DNA of 64,000 bases, from the NCBI GenBank assembly GCA_947454705.1, contig CANGKZ010000008.1, forward strand, positions 107,963 to 171,962. Reading direction: 5' to 3'. Below the pieces are notes generated by a model. It was not told the DNA's origin. It saw only the letters and a program-made list of their open reading frames with translations, and ran no database searches. Source of the DNA: Verrucomicrobiota bacterium (GTDB lineage: Bacteria; Verrucomicrobiota; Verrucomicrobiia; Limisphaerales; UBA9464). Positions 1 through 8,912 of the stretch are shown one piece after another. Position numbers and translations under genes: made by a program. How positions within the stretch are numbered: the first letter of the stretch is position 1; each line of letters opens with the position of its first letter.

Positions 1-908
1 ACCGCGAGTTGCCCCAGGGCGTCATCGACCTGATCACCGCCCTGCCCAAGGACTGCCCGCCCATGCACGCCATCCGCACCGGCGTGAGCGCGCTCGGGTG
101 CTACGACACCGTGGCCGATGATGACACCATGGACGCCCAGCGCCGCAAGGCCCAGCGCCTCATCGCCCAGATCCCGGTGGTCATGGCCTACTTCCACCGC
201 TCCCGCCAGGGGCTGCCGCTCGTGCACCCCGACCCCACGCTCGGCGAAGCGGCGAACTTCCTCTACATGGTCGACGGCGTGAAACCATCGGCCGAGAAGG
301 TCAGCACGATGGACCTCTGCTACGTGCTGCACGCCGACCACGGCATGAACGCCTCCACCTTCAGCGCGCGCGTCACCATCGCCACACTGAGCGACATGTA
401 CTCCGCGATCACCACCGCGATCGGCACCCTCAAGGGACCGCTCCACGGCGGCGCGAATGAAGGCGTGATCAAGATGCTTCAAGAAATCGGTTCCCTGGAC
501 AAGGTGGACGCCTTCGTCGAGGAGAGCCTCGCCCAGAAGCGCAAGATCATGGGCATCGGCCACCGCGTGTACAAAGTGCTCGATCCCCGCGCCCCGCACC
601 TCAAGCGCATGGCCCAGGTCCTCTCCGCCAAGCTCGGCGAACCGAAGTGGATCCAGATGTCCGACCGCATCGCGGAACTCATGCTCGAGAAGAAGGGCCT
701 CCACGCGAACGTCGATTTCTACAGCGCCACGGTCTATTACAGCCTCGGCATCCCGACCGACCTCTTCACGCCGATCTTCGCGATCGCGCGTACGAGCGGC
801 TGGACGGCCCACGTGCTCGAGCAGCTGGCCGACAACCGCCTCATCCGCCCGCAGTCGGTGTACACCGGCTCGGTCGGCCTGACCGTTGTTCCGATCGAAC
901 AACGTTAA
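1..908 (+). CDS. gltA: Citrate synthase, C-terminal part (gene starts before the window)
   Basis: Condenses oxaloacetate and acetyl-CoA to citrate, the first TCA-cycle step, in the cytoplasm. The frame is open from base 3 to a TAA at 906-908, giving about 301 residues; the family is usually 380-430, so roughly 100 N-terminal residues lie outside. Visible family motifs are LHADHGMNAST (histidine near visible residue 112), GPLHGGANEG (active-site histidine), MGIGHRVYK, and the catalytic aspartate in NVDFYSA. The TTG at base 9 is an internal Leu codon (RELPQGV), not a start. It lies upstream of sucC and sucD on the same strand, a TCA-cycle grouping, but a 112-bp gap with a hairpin separates it from sucC. 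The symbol could equally be citZ/citA; the enzyme identity is secure. Confidence 0.96.
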   Translation, partial: RELPQGVIDLITALPKDCPPMHAIRTGVSALGCYDTVADDDTMDAQRRKAQRLIAQIPVVMAYFHRSRQGLPLVHPDPTLGEAANFLYMVDGVKPSAEKVSTMDLCYVLHADHGMNASTFSARVTIATLSDMYSAITTAIGTLKGPLHGGANEGVIKMLQEIGSLDKVDAFVEESLAQKRKIMGIGHRVYKVLDPRAPHLKRMAQVLSAKLGEPKWIQMSDRIAELMLEKKGLHANVDFYSATVYYSLGIPTDLFTPIFAIARTSGWTAHVLEQLADNRLIRPQSVYTGSVGLTVVPIEQR

Positions 909-910
909 CC

Positions 911-965
911 GGCCGGTGGCACGGGTCTGCGGGAATCCCCACCAGGTTCCCGCAAGCCCGGCCGG
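911..965 (+). terminator. GC-rich hairpin after citrate synthase, possible weak terminator
   Basis: A 7-bp stem (GCGGGAA at 929-935 with TTCCCGC at 947-953) sits inside further complementary GC blocks, CCGGCCGG near 910-917 and CCCGGCCGG near 957-965. No T-run follows directly; a T5 tract appears only about 25 nt later. It may attenuate transcription between citrate synthase and sucC rather than stop it. Confidence 0.35.
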
Positions 966-1020
966 CGACGGCGCACTTCCCCTTCAGTTTTTCAGTTTAA
1001 TTCGATTGTCCCTTTGTTGA

Positions 1021-2202
1021 ATGAACATCCACGAGTATCAGGCCAAGGCATTGTTTCAAAAGTTCGGCGTTCCCGTCCCCCAGGGCGCTGCGGCGCGTTC
1101 CGCCGCCGAGTGTGACACCGCACTGGCCAGCCTCCCAGAGGGGCCGACCATGGTGAAGTCGCAGATCCACGCCGGTGGACGCGGCAAGGGCACCTTCACC
1201 GACGGCTACAAGGGCGGCGTGAAGTTCTGCAAGACCAAGGCCGATGCCCGCGGAATCGCAGACAAGATGCTCGGCAACACGCTGGTGACCGCGCAGACCG
1301 GCCCGGCCGGCCGCAAGGTGCAGACCGTGTACTTCACCGTCGCGAGCGACATCAAGAAGGAGTACTACCTCGCCATCCTCCTCGACCGCGCGACCTCCCG
1401 TCCGGTCATCGTCGCCTCCACCGAAGGCGGCGTGGAGATTGAAAAGGTCGCCCACGAGACCCCGGATCGCATCCACAAGGTCGCGGTCGATCCCGCCTAC
1501 GGCCTCGCCGACTTCCAGGTCCGCGAACTCATCTTCAAGCTCGGCTTCAACCCCACCGAAGCCAAGAACGCGGCCAAGCTGATCCGCTCGCTGTACCAGA
1601 TGTTCTGGGACACCGACGCCTCGATGGTGGAGGTCAATCCGTTGATCACCACTCCGGACGATCAGGTGCTCGCCCTCGACGCCAAGGTCTCCTTCGATGA
1701 CAACGCGCTGTACCGCCATCCGGAGATCGTCGCCCTGCGCGATCTGAACGAGGAAGACCCGAAGGAAATCGAGGCCTCCAAGTTCAGCCTGAGCTACATC
1801 GCCCTCGACGGAAACATCGCCTGCCTCGTGAACGGCGCCGGACTGGCGATGAGCACGATGGACATCATCAAGCACTACGGCGGCAACCCGGCCAACTTCC
1901 TCGACGTCGGAGGTGGCGCCTCCAAGGACCAGGTCGTGGCGGCGTTCAAGATCATCCTCGGAGATCCGAACGTGAAGGGCATCTTTGTGAACATCTTCGG
2001 CGGCATCATGGACTGCAATGTGATCGCCACCGGCATCGTGGAAGCGGTTCGCGAAGTCGGCCTGAAGCTCCCGCTGGTGGTCCGCCTCGAAGGCAACAAC
2101 GTCGCCGCGGGCAAGCGCACGCTGGCGGAAAGCGGGCTCACCATTGTGTCGGGTGACACCATGGCCGACGCCGCCCAGAAGATCGTCAAACTGGTCGGCT
2201 GA
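1021..2202 (+). CDS. sucC: Succinate-CoA ligase beta subunit
   Basis: Beta subunit of succinyl-CoA synthetase, which interconverts succinyl-CoA and succinate with substrate-level phosphorylation of a nucleoside diphosphate. The 393 residues match the usual 385-400. An N-terminal ATP-grasp domain (about 1-235) carries HAGGRGKG near residue 46 and the conserved VEVNPL. The C-terminal CoA-ligase domain carries [10 protein letters not shown] and the NIFGGIMDC block typical of SucC. The ATG at 1021 gives the canonical N-terminus MNIHEYQAK. sucD follows after 38 nt on the same strand, so the two subunits are probably co-transcribed. Nucleotide specificity (ADP or GDP) cannot be told from what I see. 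Confidence 0.98.
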   Translation: MNIHEYQAKALFQKFGVPVPQGAAARSAAECDTALASLPEGPTMVKSQIHAGGRGKGTFTDGYKGGVKFCKTKADARGIADKMLGNTLVTAQTGPAGRKVQTVYFTVASDIKKEYYLAILLDRATSRPVIVASTEGGVEIEKVAHETPDRIHKVAVDPAYGLADFQVRELIFKLGFNPTEAKNAAKLIRSLYQMFWDTDASMVEVNPLITTPDDQVLALDAKVSFDDNALYRHPEIVALRDLNEEDPKEIEASKFSLSYIALDGNIACLVNGAGLAMSTMDIIKHYGGNPANFLDVGGGASKDQVVAAFKIILGDPNVKGIFVNIFGGIMDCNVIATGIVEAVREVGLKLPLVVRLEGNNVAAGKRTLAESGLTIVSGDTMADAAQKIVKLVG

Positions 2203-2240
2203 ACCCCTTCGATCGACCTCCACTCCTTTCCTTTTTCGAC

Positions 2241-3164
2241 ATGGCCATTCTTGTCACTCCCCAGTCCCGGATTCTCGTCCAGGGCATCACCGGCGACTTC
2301 GGCGGACGCCACGCCAAACTCTCGCTCGACTACGGCACCCAGGTGGTGGCCGGTGTCACGCCCGGCAAGGGCGGACAGTTCTTTGAGCACGCCGGACACA
2401 AGGTCCCCATCTTCAACTCGGTGGCCGACGCCGCCCGTGAAACCGGTGCGACCGTCTCCGCGATCTTTGTTCCGCCTCCCTTCGCCGGCGACGCCATTCT
2501 TGAAGGCGTTGCCGCCGGTCTCGACCTCGCGGTCGCGATCACCGAAGGCATCCCGGTCAAGGACATGATCCGCGTGAAGCGCGCCATGCAGGGCAGCCGC
2601 ACCCGCCTCGTCGGGCCGAACTGCCCCGGCGTGGTCACCCCCGGCACCGGTGAAAACTCCAAGGGCGGCTGCCGTATCGGCATCGCTCCCGGATACATTC
2701 ACAAGAAGGGCCGCGTGGGCGTCGTCTCCCGCTCCGGCACCCTCACCTACGAAGCCGTCTTCCAGCTCACGTCCAAGAACATCGGCCAGAGCACCTGCGT
2801 CGGCATCGGTGGCGATCCCGTCAACGGCACCTCGCACCTCGATGTCATCCGCCTCTTCAACGAAGATCCGGAAACCGTGGGCATCATCATGATCGGCGAA
2901 ATCGGCGGCAGCGCTGAAGTCGAAGCCGCCCGCTGGATCAAGGAGCACTGCAAGAAGCCGGTCGCCGGCTTCATCGCCGGAGCCACCGCTCCCGCCGGAC
3001 GCCGCATGGGTCACGCCGGTGCGGTCATCGGCGGAGCTGAAGACACCGCCGCCGCCAAGATCACCGTGTTCCGTGAATGCGGCATCGAAGTGGCCACCAC
3101 TCCGAGCGACATGGCCGACGCCCTCATCCGCGCCGCACAGCGCGCCGGCGTCACCCTGTCCTGA
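2241..3164 (+). CDS. sucD: Succinate-CoA ligase alpha subunit
   Basis: Alpha subunit of succinyl-CoA synthetase; binds CoA and carries the transiently phosphorylated histidine. The 307 residues are slightly above the common 290. The N-terminal CoA-binding Rossmann fold shows [12 protein letters not shown]. The catalytic histidine is in [13 protein letters not shown] near residue 258, and the loop [11 protein letters not shown] is typical. It starts 38 nt after sucC and is followed immediately by a strong terminator, so it is the last gene of this transcript. Confidence 0.98.
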   Translation: MAILVTPQSRILVQGITGDFGGRHAKLSLDYGTQVVAGVTPGKGGQFFEHAGHKVPIFNSVADAARETGATVSAIFVPPPFAGDAILEGVAAGLDLAVAITEGIPVKDMIRVKRAMQGSRTRLVGPNCPGVVTPGTGENSKGGCRIGIAPGYIHKKGRVGVVSRSGTLTYEAVFQLTSKNIGQSTCVGIGGDPVNGTSHLDVIRLFNEDPETVGIIMIGEIGGSAEVEAARWIKEHCKKPVAGFIAGATAPAGRRMGHAGAVIGGAEDTAAAKITVFRECGIEVATTPSDMADALIRAAQRAGVTLS

Positions 3165-3172
3165 GGTATCCT

Positions 3173-3214
3173 TCCCACCGGATGGATTGGGGTCCGTCCG
3201 GTGGGACCTTTTTT
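3173..3214 (+). terminator. Rho-independent terminator of sucCD
   Basis: A perfect 10-bp stem, TCCCACCGGA at 3173-3182 with TCCGGTGGGA at 3197-3206 and a 14-nt loop, is followed by CCTTTTTTCTTT. It lies 9 nt past the sucD stop codon. Confidence 0.92.
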
Positions 3215-3284
3215 CTTTGCGGACGGAGTCCAAGTCCGACCGTCCGAAAAAGCCGCCCGGTCCCGCCGGGAAACAAAGCATTGA

Positions 3285-4121
3285 ATGCGTTGGATTGACC
3301 TCATCCTGAATCTGGTCGGAATCGCATTCTGGCTTTCGTGGCGCAGCTCAATGCGCCCGGTGAAGACGCTTGGGGCTGGCACACTCGTGTCCAACCTCAA
3401 GCCGGTGGAACTCCCCGCCACCGCGCGCTGGTTGAATCCCGTCGGGCTCGCCGTGCTTCTCATCGGACGCCCCTTCCTCTACGTGGAGCTGGCGCGGATG
3501 ACCGAATCCACCGCCGCCTGGGCCCCGGGGCCCGTGACCGTCGCATTCCGGGATGATGTCGCCGGACGCCTCAGTTTCTTTTCCGTTCTGAGTTTTCTCT
3601 GGGCCCTGCTGGTCTGGCAGGCCGCACTGACCCTGTTCTCACGGATGGCCCGCCTCGGCGATCGCACCGCGGGATTGCGCTGGTTCCAGGAACTCGGTGC
3701 CCTGCCCGGTCGATGGCCCGCGTGGCTCGCGCTCCTGGTTCCCACGCTGCTGGGAGCCTTGATGTGGGCCGTGGTCGCAACTCCGTTCGCCTCCCGCGGA
3801 CTGATCCCGGCGATTCATTCCGCGACCGCACTCGCGTTTCAATCAACGTTCGTGGGCGTCTCCGTGTGGATGCCGTCGCGCTGGATGATCGTGGGTCTGC
3901 TGATCGTGCGCTTCGTGCACGACTACGTTTACCTCGGCGATCACGCCCTCTGGAGCTGGGTTCGACTCGCCACCACTCCCCTCATCCGCCCCCTGCAATG
4001 GCTGCCCGTGCGGCTGGGCCGGATCGACGGCACCCCGCTCATCGTGGCCGCGCTGGTGCTCGGTCTTGCCTACGGGCTCGACCTCGGAATCCGCCGCGCC
4101 TTTCTGCTCACCGGCTGGTAG
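3285..4121 (+). CDS. YggT-like integral membrane protein
   Basis: Membrane protein of 278 residues with about six hydrophobic segments. The C-terminal third carries the YggT (PF02325) pattern: ...WVRLATTPLIRPLQ..., then a LGRIDGTPLIVAALV segment matching the family's 'P.i.P.R ... iD.sPi'. The N-terminal half ends in a similar layout, suggesting two YggT units, as in E. coli YggT. The next gene encodes a YggU (DUF167) protein, and yggT-yggU adjacency in E. coli supports the assignment. YggT proteins have been linked to osmotic tolerance and, in other lineages, thylakoid or division-site organisation; the role here is not evident. Confidence 0.75.
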   Translation: MRWIDLILNLVGIAFWLSWRSSMRPVKTLGAGTLVSNLKPVELPATARWLNPVGLAVLLIGRPFLYVELARMTESTAAWAPGPVTVAFRDDVAGRLSFFSVLSFLWALLVWQAALTLFSRMARLGDRTAGLRWFQELGALPGRWPAWLALLVPTLLGALMWAVVATPFASRGLIPAIHSATALAFQSTFVGVSVWMPSRWMIVGLLIVRFVHDYVYLGDHALWSWVRLATTPLIRPLQWLPVRLGRIDGTPLIVAALVLGLAYGLDLGIRRAFLLTGW

Positions 4122-4155
4122 GCCCGGCCCCGCGTCGCTTCCTGGATTTTCTCCT

Positions 4156-4455
4156 GTGAACCTGCCGCCCTACCTCAGCGAACGCGACGGTGCCATTTGG
4201 CTGAAGGTGAAAGCCCAGCCGCGGGCGAAAACCAACGGAATCGCCGGAGTGGTGGGCGATGCCCTGAAGTTGAAAATCACCGCGCCTCCGGTGGATTCCG
4301 CAGCCAATGAAGCGCTGGTGGAATGGCTGAGCGATCAGCTCGGGTGTCCGCGTCGTCAGATCAGCCTGTCGCGTGGCGGCACGTCACCGCACAAGGTCTT
4401 CCGAATCGACGGAGTCCCGGCGGCGACCGTGGTCGAGCGGCTCAAACCGGAGTAA
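4156..4455 (+). CDS. yggU: DUF167 / YggU family protein
   Basis: Small cytoplasmic protein of 99 residues, matching the usual family length of about 100. It shows the DUF167 signature: WLKVKAQPRAKTNGIAGV, then KLKITAPPVDSAANEAL, then ISLSRGGTSPHKVFRIDG. The GTG at 4156 is chosen because a family-sized protein starts there and the upstream extension of the frame lies in the yggT tail; no convincing ribosome-binding site is visible. Its stop overlaps the convergent thiE stop by 14 nt. The molecular function of the family is unknown. Confidence 0.88.
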   Translation: MNLPPYLSERDGAIWLKVKAQPRAKTNGIAGVVGDALKLKITAPPVDSAANEALVEWLSDQLGCPRRQISLSRGGTSPHKVFRIDGVPAATVVERLKPE

Positions 4456-5131
4456 CCGGAGCCGGCGGCAGCGGGGCCGACTCGATGCGCCGTCGCAACT
4501 CGCGACAGGCCTTGGCGGGATCGGCCGCATTCAAGATCGCCGACACCACGCAGATTCTCCGGGCCCCGGCTTCCAGGACCGCGTCGAGGGTATCAAAATT
4601 GATCCCCCCAATCGCGAACCACGGCATCTGCACCGAGCGTGCGGCCCAGCGAACGTATTCCAGGGTCGCCGCCGGACGGCCCGGCTTGGTGGCGGTGGGA
4701 AACACCGGGCCGATAGCGATGTAATCCGGCCCTGCGGCCATGGCACGTTCGGCCTGCGCGGGAGCGTGGGTGCTGAGACCAATCTTGGGAAATGGCCCGG
4801 GGCCGCGTCCGTTGCTGAGCGCATCGGTGTGCGTCATCCCGGCGTCGAAGAAATCCTCCTGCCCGAGATGCGCGTACTCCACGCCGAGTTCGATCGCCAG
4901 ATCCCAGTGGTCATTCAGGACGAGCGGGACTCCCGCGCGGCGGGTGACTTCGAGGACCGATTCCGCAATTCGGCGGACCTCATCCGCGGGAGCCCCCTTG
5001 GCCCGTACCTGAATCAAATCTGATCCCCCATCGCACAGTTGCCGTGCCACCTCGGACGGTGCGCGCCCCGCGAGGTACGCGGAGTCCACGAAGGTATACA
5101 AACGGGCGTTCCAGAGACTCGGGAGGATCAT
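4442..5131 (-). CDS. thiE: Thiamine-phosphate synthase
   Basis: Joins HMP-pyrophosphate and the thiazole phosphate to give thiamine monophosphate. The product has 229 residues, near the family's 210-220. TIM-barrel motifs are visible: [60 protein letters not shown], and WFAIGGIN near the phosphate site. The start ATG at 5131 overlaps the TGA of the upstream pseudopilin-like gene (ATGA), so translation is probably coupled. A longer open frame runs further upstream but is antisense-like and unrelated. No other thiamine gene and no TPP riboswitch is visible nearby. The 3' end overlaps convergent yggU by 14 nt. Confidence 0.95.
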   Translation of the reverse strand: MILPSLWNARLYTFVDSAYLAGRAPSEVARQLCDGGSDLIQVRAKGAPADEVRRIAESVLEVTRRAGVPLVLNDHWDLAIELGVEYAHLGQEDFFDAGMTHTDALSNGRGPGPFPKIGLSTHAPAQAERAMAAGPDYIAIGPVFPTATKPGRPAATLEYVRWAARSVQMPWFAIGGINFDTLDAVLEAGARRICVVSAILNAADPAKACRELRRRIESAPLPPAPVTPV

Positions 5132-5967
5132 TTCTTCCGGGTGGTGTGATCGCGAAGCCATTGGTTGTCCGCCACGCTGGTGGTTCCCGGAACGCCGGAA
5201 TGGGCGCCGTGGAAATCTCCGGTGAATCCGGGATTGGACATCTTCCAATCGGTCCACTTGTGCATCTCGGCGTGACCATCCGCGAAGGAGAAGTTGGAAA
5301 CCTTGCCGTGGTAGTTGGCAGGAACGTGATACACGCCGGAGTTCCCGGTCATGAGCACTCCGAAAAACGGACGGCAGATGCTCTGCGGATGAATCTCGCC
5401 GAAGACAAAAATCTGCGAAGGCTCGCCCACGTGCGTGGTCTTCTTGGGCACTTCGTAAATCGTGTTTCCGCCCTGGTCGCCAGGCCCGTAGCTGGCATCG
5501 ATCCAGCCCACGAAGGAATTCATGCCGTAGCTGCGCGGATTGCGGGCGTTGCGGCCGTTGACCTTCACCACGTAATTGTCGCCGGGGCACTTGAAGCTGC
5601 CCTTGGCGCGAAGATACACGGCGAGGACCGACACCTTGGGGTTGATCATCGCGTCGGCCGTGCCCTCCATGAGGTTGCTGCCTTCGCGTCCCTCCGACCA
5701 AAGCCGCGGGACGAAATTTGCCGGCGGATTGGTCAGGTTCAGGTTCGCATCCCCCTGCCCGTTCGGCGCGAAGTTGTCCTGAAAATCAGAAGCGTACACG
5801 AGCGACGCCAGGATCATCTGCTTTTCGTTGTTCAGACAGCTGATGCCGGTGGCCTTCTGCTTCGCGCGCGCCAGGCCGGGGAGCAGCATCCCGGCGAGGA
5901 TCGCGATGATCGCAATCACGACCAGCAGTTCGATCAAGGTGAAGGCGGATCGGCGGCGTTGTTTCAT
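5128..5967 (-). CDS. Pseudopilin-like protein with H-X9-DG C-terminal motif
   Basis: Protein of 279 residues with a type IV prepilin-like N-terminus: basic residues (KQRRRSA), then [18 protein letters not shown], with the conserved Glu at +5 and a 20-residue hydrophobic helix. The -1 residue is Ala rather than the usual Gly. Near the C-terminus the sequence [12 protein letters not shown] fits the 'prepilin-type processing-associated H-X9-DG' motif that is expanded in Planctomycetota and Verrucomicrobiota. Such proteins are inferred to be handled by a prepilin peptidase and exposed outside the inner membrane; their function is not known. The gene is joined to thiE by an ATGA overlap and is far from the T2SS operon at 35-57 kb. 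Confidence 0.88.
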   Translation of the reverse strand: MKQRRRSAFTLIELLVVIAIIAILAGMLLPGLARAKQKATGISCLNNEKQMILASLVYASDFQDNFAPNGQGDANLNLTNPPANFVPRLWSEGREGSNLMEGTADAMINPKVSVLAVYLRAKGSFKCPGDNYVVKVNGRNARNPRSYGMNSFVGWIDASYGPGDQGGNTIYEVPKKTTHVGEPSQIFVFGEIHPQSICRPFFGVLMTGNSGVYHVPANYHGKVSNFSFADGHAEMHKWTDWKMSNPGFTGDFHGAHSGVPGTTSVADNQWLRDHTTRKK

Positions 5968-6015
5968 GTTCGTGACAAAGATGGGGTAAGGCGACCGTAG
6001 AGAACGAATCGTGAG

Positions 6016-6324
6016 TTACAACTCGGAAAGCAGCTGCTCCATCTCCGCCAGCGGTCCCTCATGATGCTGGGCAAGAGCGAGATCCCGGGCGCGCTCGAAC
6101 GCAGCGCGGGCGGCATCGCGGTCTCCGAGGGCGAGATCGCAGCGACCCAACAAAATCTGAACCGCCATCCAGTCGGGCTTTTTCTCCAGCGCACGACGGA
6201 ACTCCTCACGCGCCTCGGCGATCTGCCCCGCGGCATACAGCGCGTTGCCAAGACTGAACCGGGCGAGTTCGTTGTTGGGATGCTTCGCCACGAGCTGGCG
6301 CTGACGTTCAAAGGGATCACTCAT
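6016..6324 (-). CDS. Small TPR-repeat protein
   Basis: About 102 residues, made almost wholly of tetratricopeptide-like helices. NNELARFSLGNALYAAGQIAEAREEFRRAL and the following WMAVQILLGRCDLALGDRDAARAAFERA match the TPR spacing of small and large residues. The start ATG at 6324 is preferred: it overlaps the murJ stop by 8 nt, which suggests coupling. An upstream ATG at 6360 would add a Pro/Asn stretch read from the murJ tail. It has no signal peptide, so it is probably a cytoplasmic scaffold; its partner is unknown. Confidence 0.8.
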   Translation of the reverse strand: MSDPFERQRQLVAKHPNNELARFSLGNALYAAGQIAEAREEFRRALEKKPDWMAVQILLGRCDLALGDRDAARAAFERARDLALAQHHEGPLAEMEQLLSEL

Positions 6325-7948
6325 CGGATGCGGAATCGGATTTGGATTTGGGGGCCGCAACCGCAGACGCAGCCGGTGCGGCGGTTCGGGGTGCTGGCCG
6401 GCGGCGACGTGAGATCAGCGACCGAAGTTCGGAGAATTGCGGCAGCTTCAGGAACAAGGCGGCGACTCCATACACCAGCGTCGCCAGAATCATCGGCACG
6501 AACACCGCACCTACCCGCGTCCACAGAACCTTGTGTCCATAGTGCGACTCCCACAGCGCATTGGTGCCCCAGGCCGTCAGGCACGCGAGCATCGTTGCTC
6601 CGGTCACCGCAGCGGCGTTCGGCAGCAACGAGGCAAACTCCAATTTTGGAAGCGCCTTGCGCAGCGCGTAGCCAAGCAACGCGGTATTGGCAATGGCACT
6701 GAGCGTGTTCGCGATGCCCATGCCCGCCTGCTGGAACGCCGGGATCATGAAGCTGCCGAGAATCAGGTTGATGGTCAGACAAACGATGCTGATGCGCATC
6801 GGGGTTTTGGTATCGCCGAGGGCGTAAAACGCGCGGGCGAGAATGTTGTTCATCGAGAATGCGATCAACCCGGGCGCCAGACAGCGCAGCGCCACAGTGC
6901 ACAGCGTGGTATGATCTGCATGAAAGCTGCCGTGCTCAAACAGCAGCCGGATCATCGGCTCGGCCAGCACCAGCAGCAGCCCCGTGGCGAGGGCATTGAT
7001 GAAGATGAGTTGAAGCACGCCCTCCTGCAGGCTCTTCCGGAATTCGGGGAACTTTTTTTCGACCGCGAGCCCGCTCAACTCGGTTAGCAAATAGGTGGCG
7101 AGGGAAACTCCCACCACGCCCTGCGGCAATTCCATGAGGCGAACCGCGTAGTTGAAGGAGGAGACGATGTTGTCGGCCGTGTGGACGGCGATGGTCTGGG
7201 TCAGGACTACATTGATCTGATACGCCGCGACGCCGAGCGTTGCGGGGCCCATTTTTTGGAGCACGCGGCGCACGGTGGGATCGGTGAACGGATTCACCCA
7301 CACAAAGCGATACCCCTGCTTACGCAGCGACGGCCACTGAACGGCGGCCTGGATGGCACCGGCAATCAGGAGCCCCCAGGCGAGGCCGAACACCTGCTGG
7401 CCCTGAAAGATCCCGAAGCGCGGGGCGAGCCACCACACCGATGCGATCATTACCAAATTGAGCGAGGCCGCTCCCAAAGCGGGCAGAAAGAACTGTCCGC
7501 GCGCATTCAGCATCCCGATGAACACGGCCGCAATGCAGGCCAGTCCGAGGTACGGGAACATCACGCGAAGGAGCCGGAGAATGAGCTCGTTCTTGAGCTC
7601 CATCGGGACGAACTCCACCAGCCCGGTGATGACGATCATCGAGAACACGACGAGCGCCGCGCAGATGACGATCAGCCCGGAGATGACCGCGTTCGACGCG
7701 TGCCACATGGCCGCTTCGCCCTCGTTTTTCTCCTTCTCCTTGAAAATCGGAATAAATGCGGCTGTGAGCGCTCCTTCGCCGAGCAGGCGCCGGAAGAGAT
7801 TCGGAATGGTAAGGGCGTAGTAGAAGGCGTCGGACACCATTCCCACCCCCATGAACCCCGCGTAAACAGCCTCGCGGGCAAAGCCCAGCACCCGGCTGAT
7901 CAACGTAGCCGTTCCTACCGCGCCCGACGATTTCAACAACCGCGACAT
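6317..7948 (-). CDS. murJ: Lipid II flippase MurJ
   Basis: Flips the peptidoglycan precursor lipid II across the inner membrane. The 543-residue product from the ATG at 7948 has about 14 hydrophobic helices and MOP-superfamily motifs: GTATLISRVLGFAREAVYAG at the N-terminus, SDAFYYALTIPNLFRRLLGEGALTAAFIP near residues 35-65, and the internal RAFYALGDTKTPMRISI block typical of MurJ. The frame is open back to 8077, but those residues are hydrophilic and precede the family N-terminus. The C-terminus ends in a short Ser/Ala/Lys-rich tail. The TPR gene overlaps its stop by 8 nt. Confidence 0.96.
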   Translation of the reverse strand: MSRLLKSSGAVGTATLISRVLGFAREAVYAGFMGVGMVSDAFYYALTIPNLFRRLLGEGALTAAFIPIFKEKEKNEGEAAMWHASNAVISGLIVICAALVVFSMIVITGLVEFVPMELKNELILRLLRVMFPYLGLACIAAVFIGMLNARGQFFLPALGAASLNLVMIASVWWLAPRFGIFQGQQVFGLAWGLLIAGAIQAAVQWPSLRKQGYRFVWVNPFTDPTVRRVLQKMGPATLGVAAYQINVVLTQTIAVHTADNIVSSFNYAVRLMELPQGVVGVSLATYLLTELSGLAVEKKFPEFRKSLQEGVLQLIFINALATGLLLVLAEPMIRLLFEHGSFHADHTTLCTVALRCLAPGLIAFSMNNILARAFYALGDTKTPMRISIVCLTINLILGSFMIPAFQQAGMGIANTLSAIANTALLGYALRKALPKLEFASLLPNAAAVTGATMLACLTAWGTNALWESHYGHKVLWTRVGAVFVPMILATLVYGVAALFLKLPQFSELRSLISRRRRPAPRTAAPAASAVAAPKSKSDSASDE

Positions 7949-8184
7949 GAAGCGCCAAACCTTCCGATCCGGAGCGCTCAGAGCAAGGCGAACCTTCCGA
8001 TTCCGCACGGTCCCGGAAGGCGGCCCGGGACGATCTCGCGTCGAAATGGGCGGGGCCTTTGACAAATTCCCATTCACCCCTCAACCTTTCCTCGGCTGCA
8101 ACCCACAGCCCGGGTACCACCCTTGAGCGCGTCCACCCATCGCCAACTCGAACTCGAATTGCTGACCGTGTTGCTTCAATCCCG

Positions 8185-8778
8185 ATGAACCTCCCTGCCA
8201 CCCCTACCCATCGTCGCCACGAGGATGCCAAAGCCGGCGTCGCGATCCTCATCACCCTCGCCGCCGCGCTCTGCGTGATGTCGGTGATCCAGTGGGTGGA
8301 CCAAACCCGGCTGACCCGGCAGGTGGAGGCGGAACGGAAGGACAAGGTGGGCCTGCAAACCCAGATTCAGGAGAAGGATCAGGCGAACAAGCGGTACTCC
8401 GACGAAATCACCCGCCTCGAAGCCCTGCGCAAGGATCTCGACGAAATCGTCAAAACCAACAAGGCCGAACTCAGCAAGGCCATTGCGAGCATCAAGCGCG
8501 TGGAGTTCGAGCTCGGCAAATCCACCAACTCGGCCAACCTCTACAAGGACGCCTTCGACAAGGCCAACAAGGCAATCCTCCAGCAGAACGAATCCATCAA
8601 GGAGCAGAACCTCGCGATCAAGAAGATCGCCGATCAGCGCGCTGAACTTGCCGCCAAATACAGCGATCTGGCCGACAAGTACAACAAGGTCGTGACCGAC
8701 TACAACACGCTCGTCGGACAGGTGAAGGCCGAACGCGAAGCCGCCCAAAAGGCCGCCGAGAAGCCCGAGAAGAAGTAG
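8185..8778 (+). CDS. Membrane-anchored coiled-coil protein
   Basis: Protein of 197 residues: a short cytoplasmic N-terminus, one hydrophobic segment (about 18-37, GVAILITLAAALCVMSVIQW), then about 150 residues of charged heptad-like sequence rich in Lys, Glu, Gln and Ala, predicted coiled coil with no Pro. This fits a single-pass protein with a long periplasmic or cytoplasmic coiled coil. The ATG at 8185 is chosen over an upstream start at 8059 because it directly precedes the anchor. It is divergent from murJ across about 236 bp and ends at a bidirectional terminator. I do not recognise a family. Confidence 0.8.
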   Translation: MNLPATPTHRRHEDAKAGVAILITLAAALCVMSVIQWVDQTRLTRQVEAERKDKVGLQTQIQEKDQANKRYSDEITRLEALRKDLDEIVKTNKAELSKAIASIKRVEFELGKSTNSANLYKDAFDKANKAILQQNESIKEQNLAIKKIADQRAELAAKYSDLADKYNKVVTDYNTLVGQVKAEREAAQKAAEKPEKK

Positions 8779-8816
8779 GGCATCCCCGGCCCCGAGGGGC
8801 TGATCACAAAAAACGA

Positions 8817-8853
8817 AAACGGCGGATCCGAAGTCATTTCGGATCCGCCGTTT
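8817..8853. terminator. Bidirectional hairpin terminator
   Basis: A perfect 16-bp stem (8817-8832 with 8838-8853) closes a 5-nt loop; the core is GGCGGATCCGAA. A-rich sequence precedes it and TTT follows, so it can end transcription from the coiled-coil gene (+) and from manC (-), which converge here. Confidence 0.93.
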
Positions 8854-8912
8854 CGATTTCGGAACTCAGCGTTCCAAACTTGGGGCAGCTGAATCCGCCC
8901 CGCGCGCGAGCC

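Noticed and set aside
997..3281. Two long minus-strand frames opposite sucC and sucD
   Set aside because: Shadow frames: Gly/Asp/His-rich, no motif, and the plus-strand enzymes are unmistakable.
4980..5300. TPP riboswitch for thiE
   Set aside because: thiE starts inside the end of the preceding gene, leaving no leader, and no conserved TPP-riboswitch core is visible ahead of the pseudopilin gene either.
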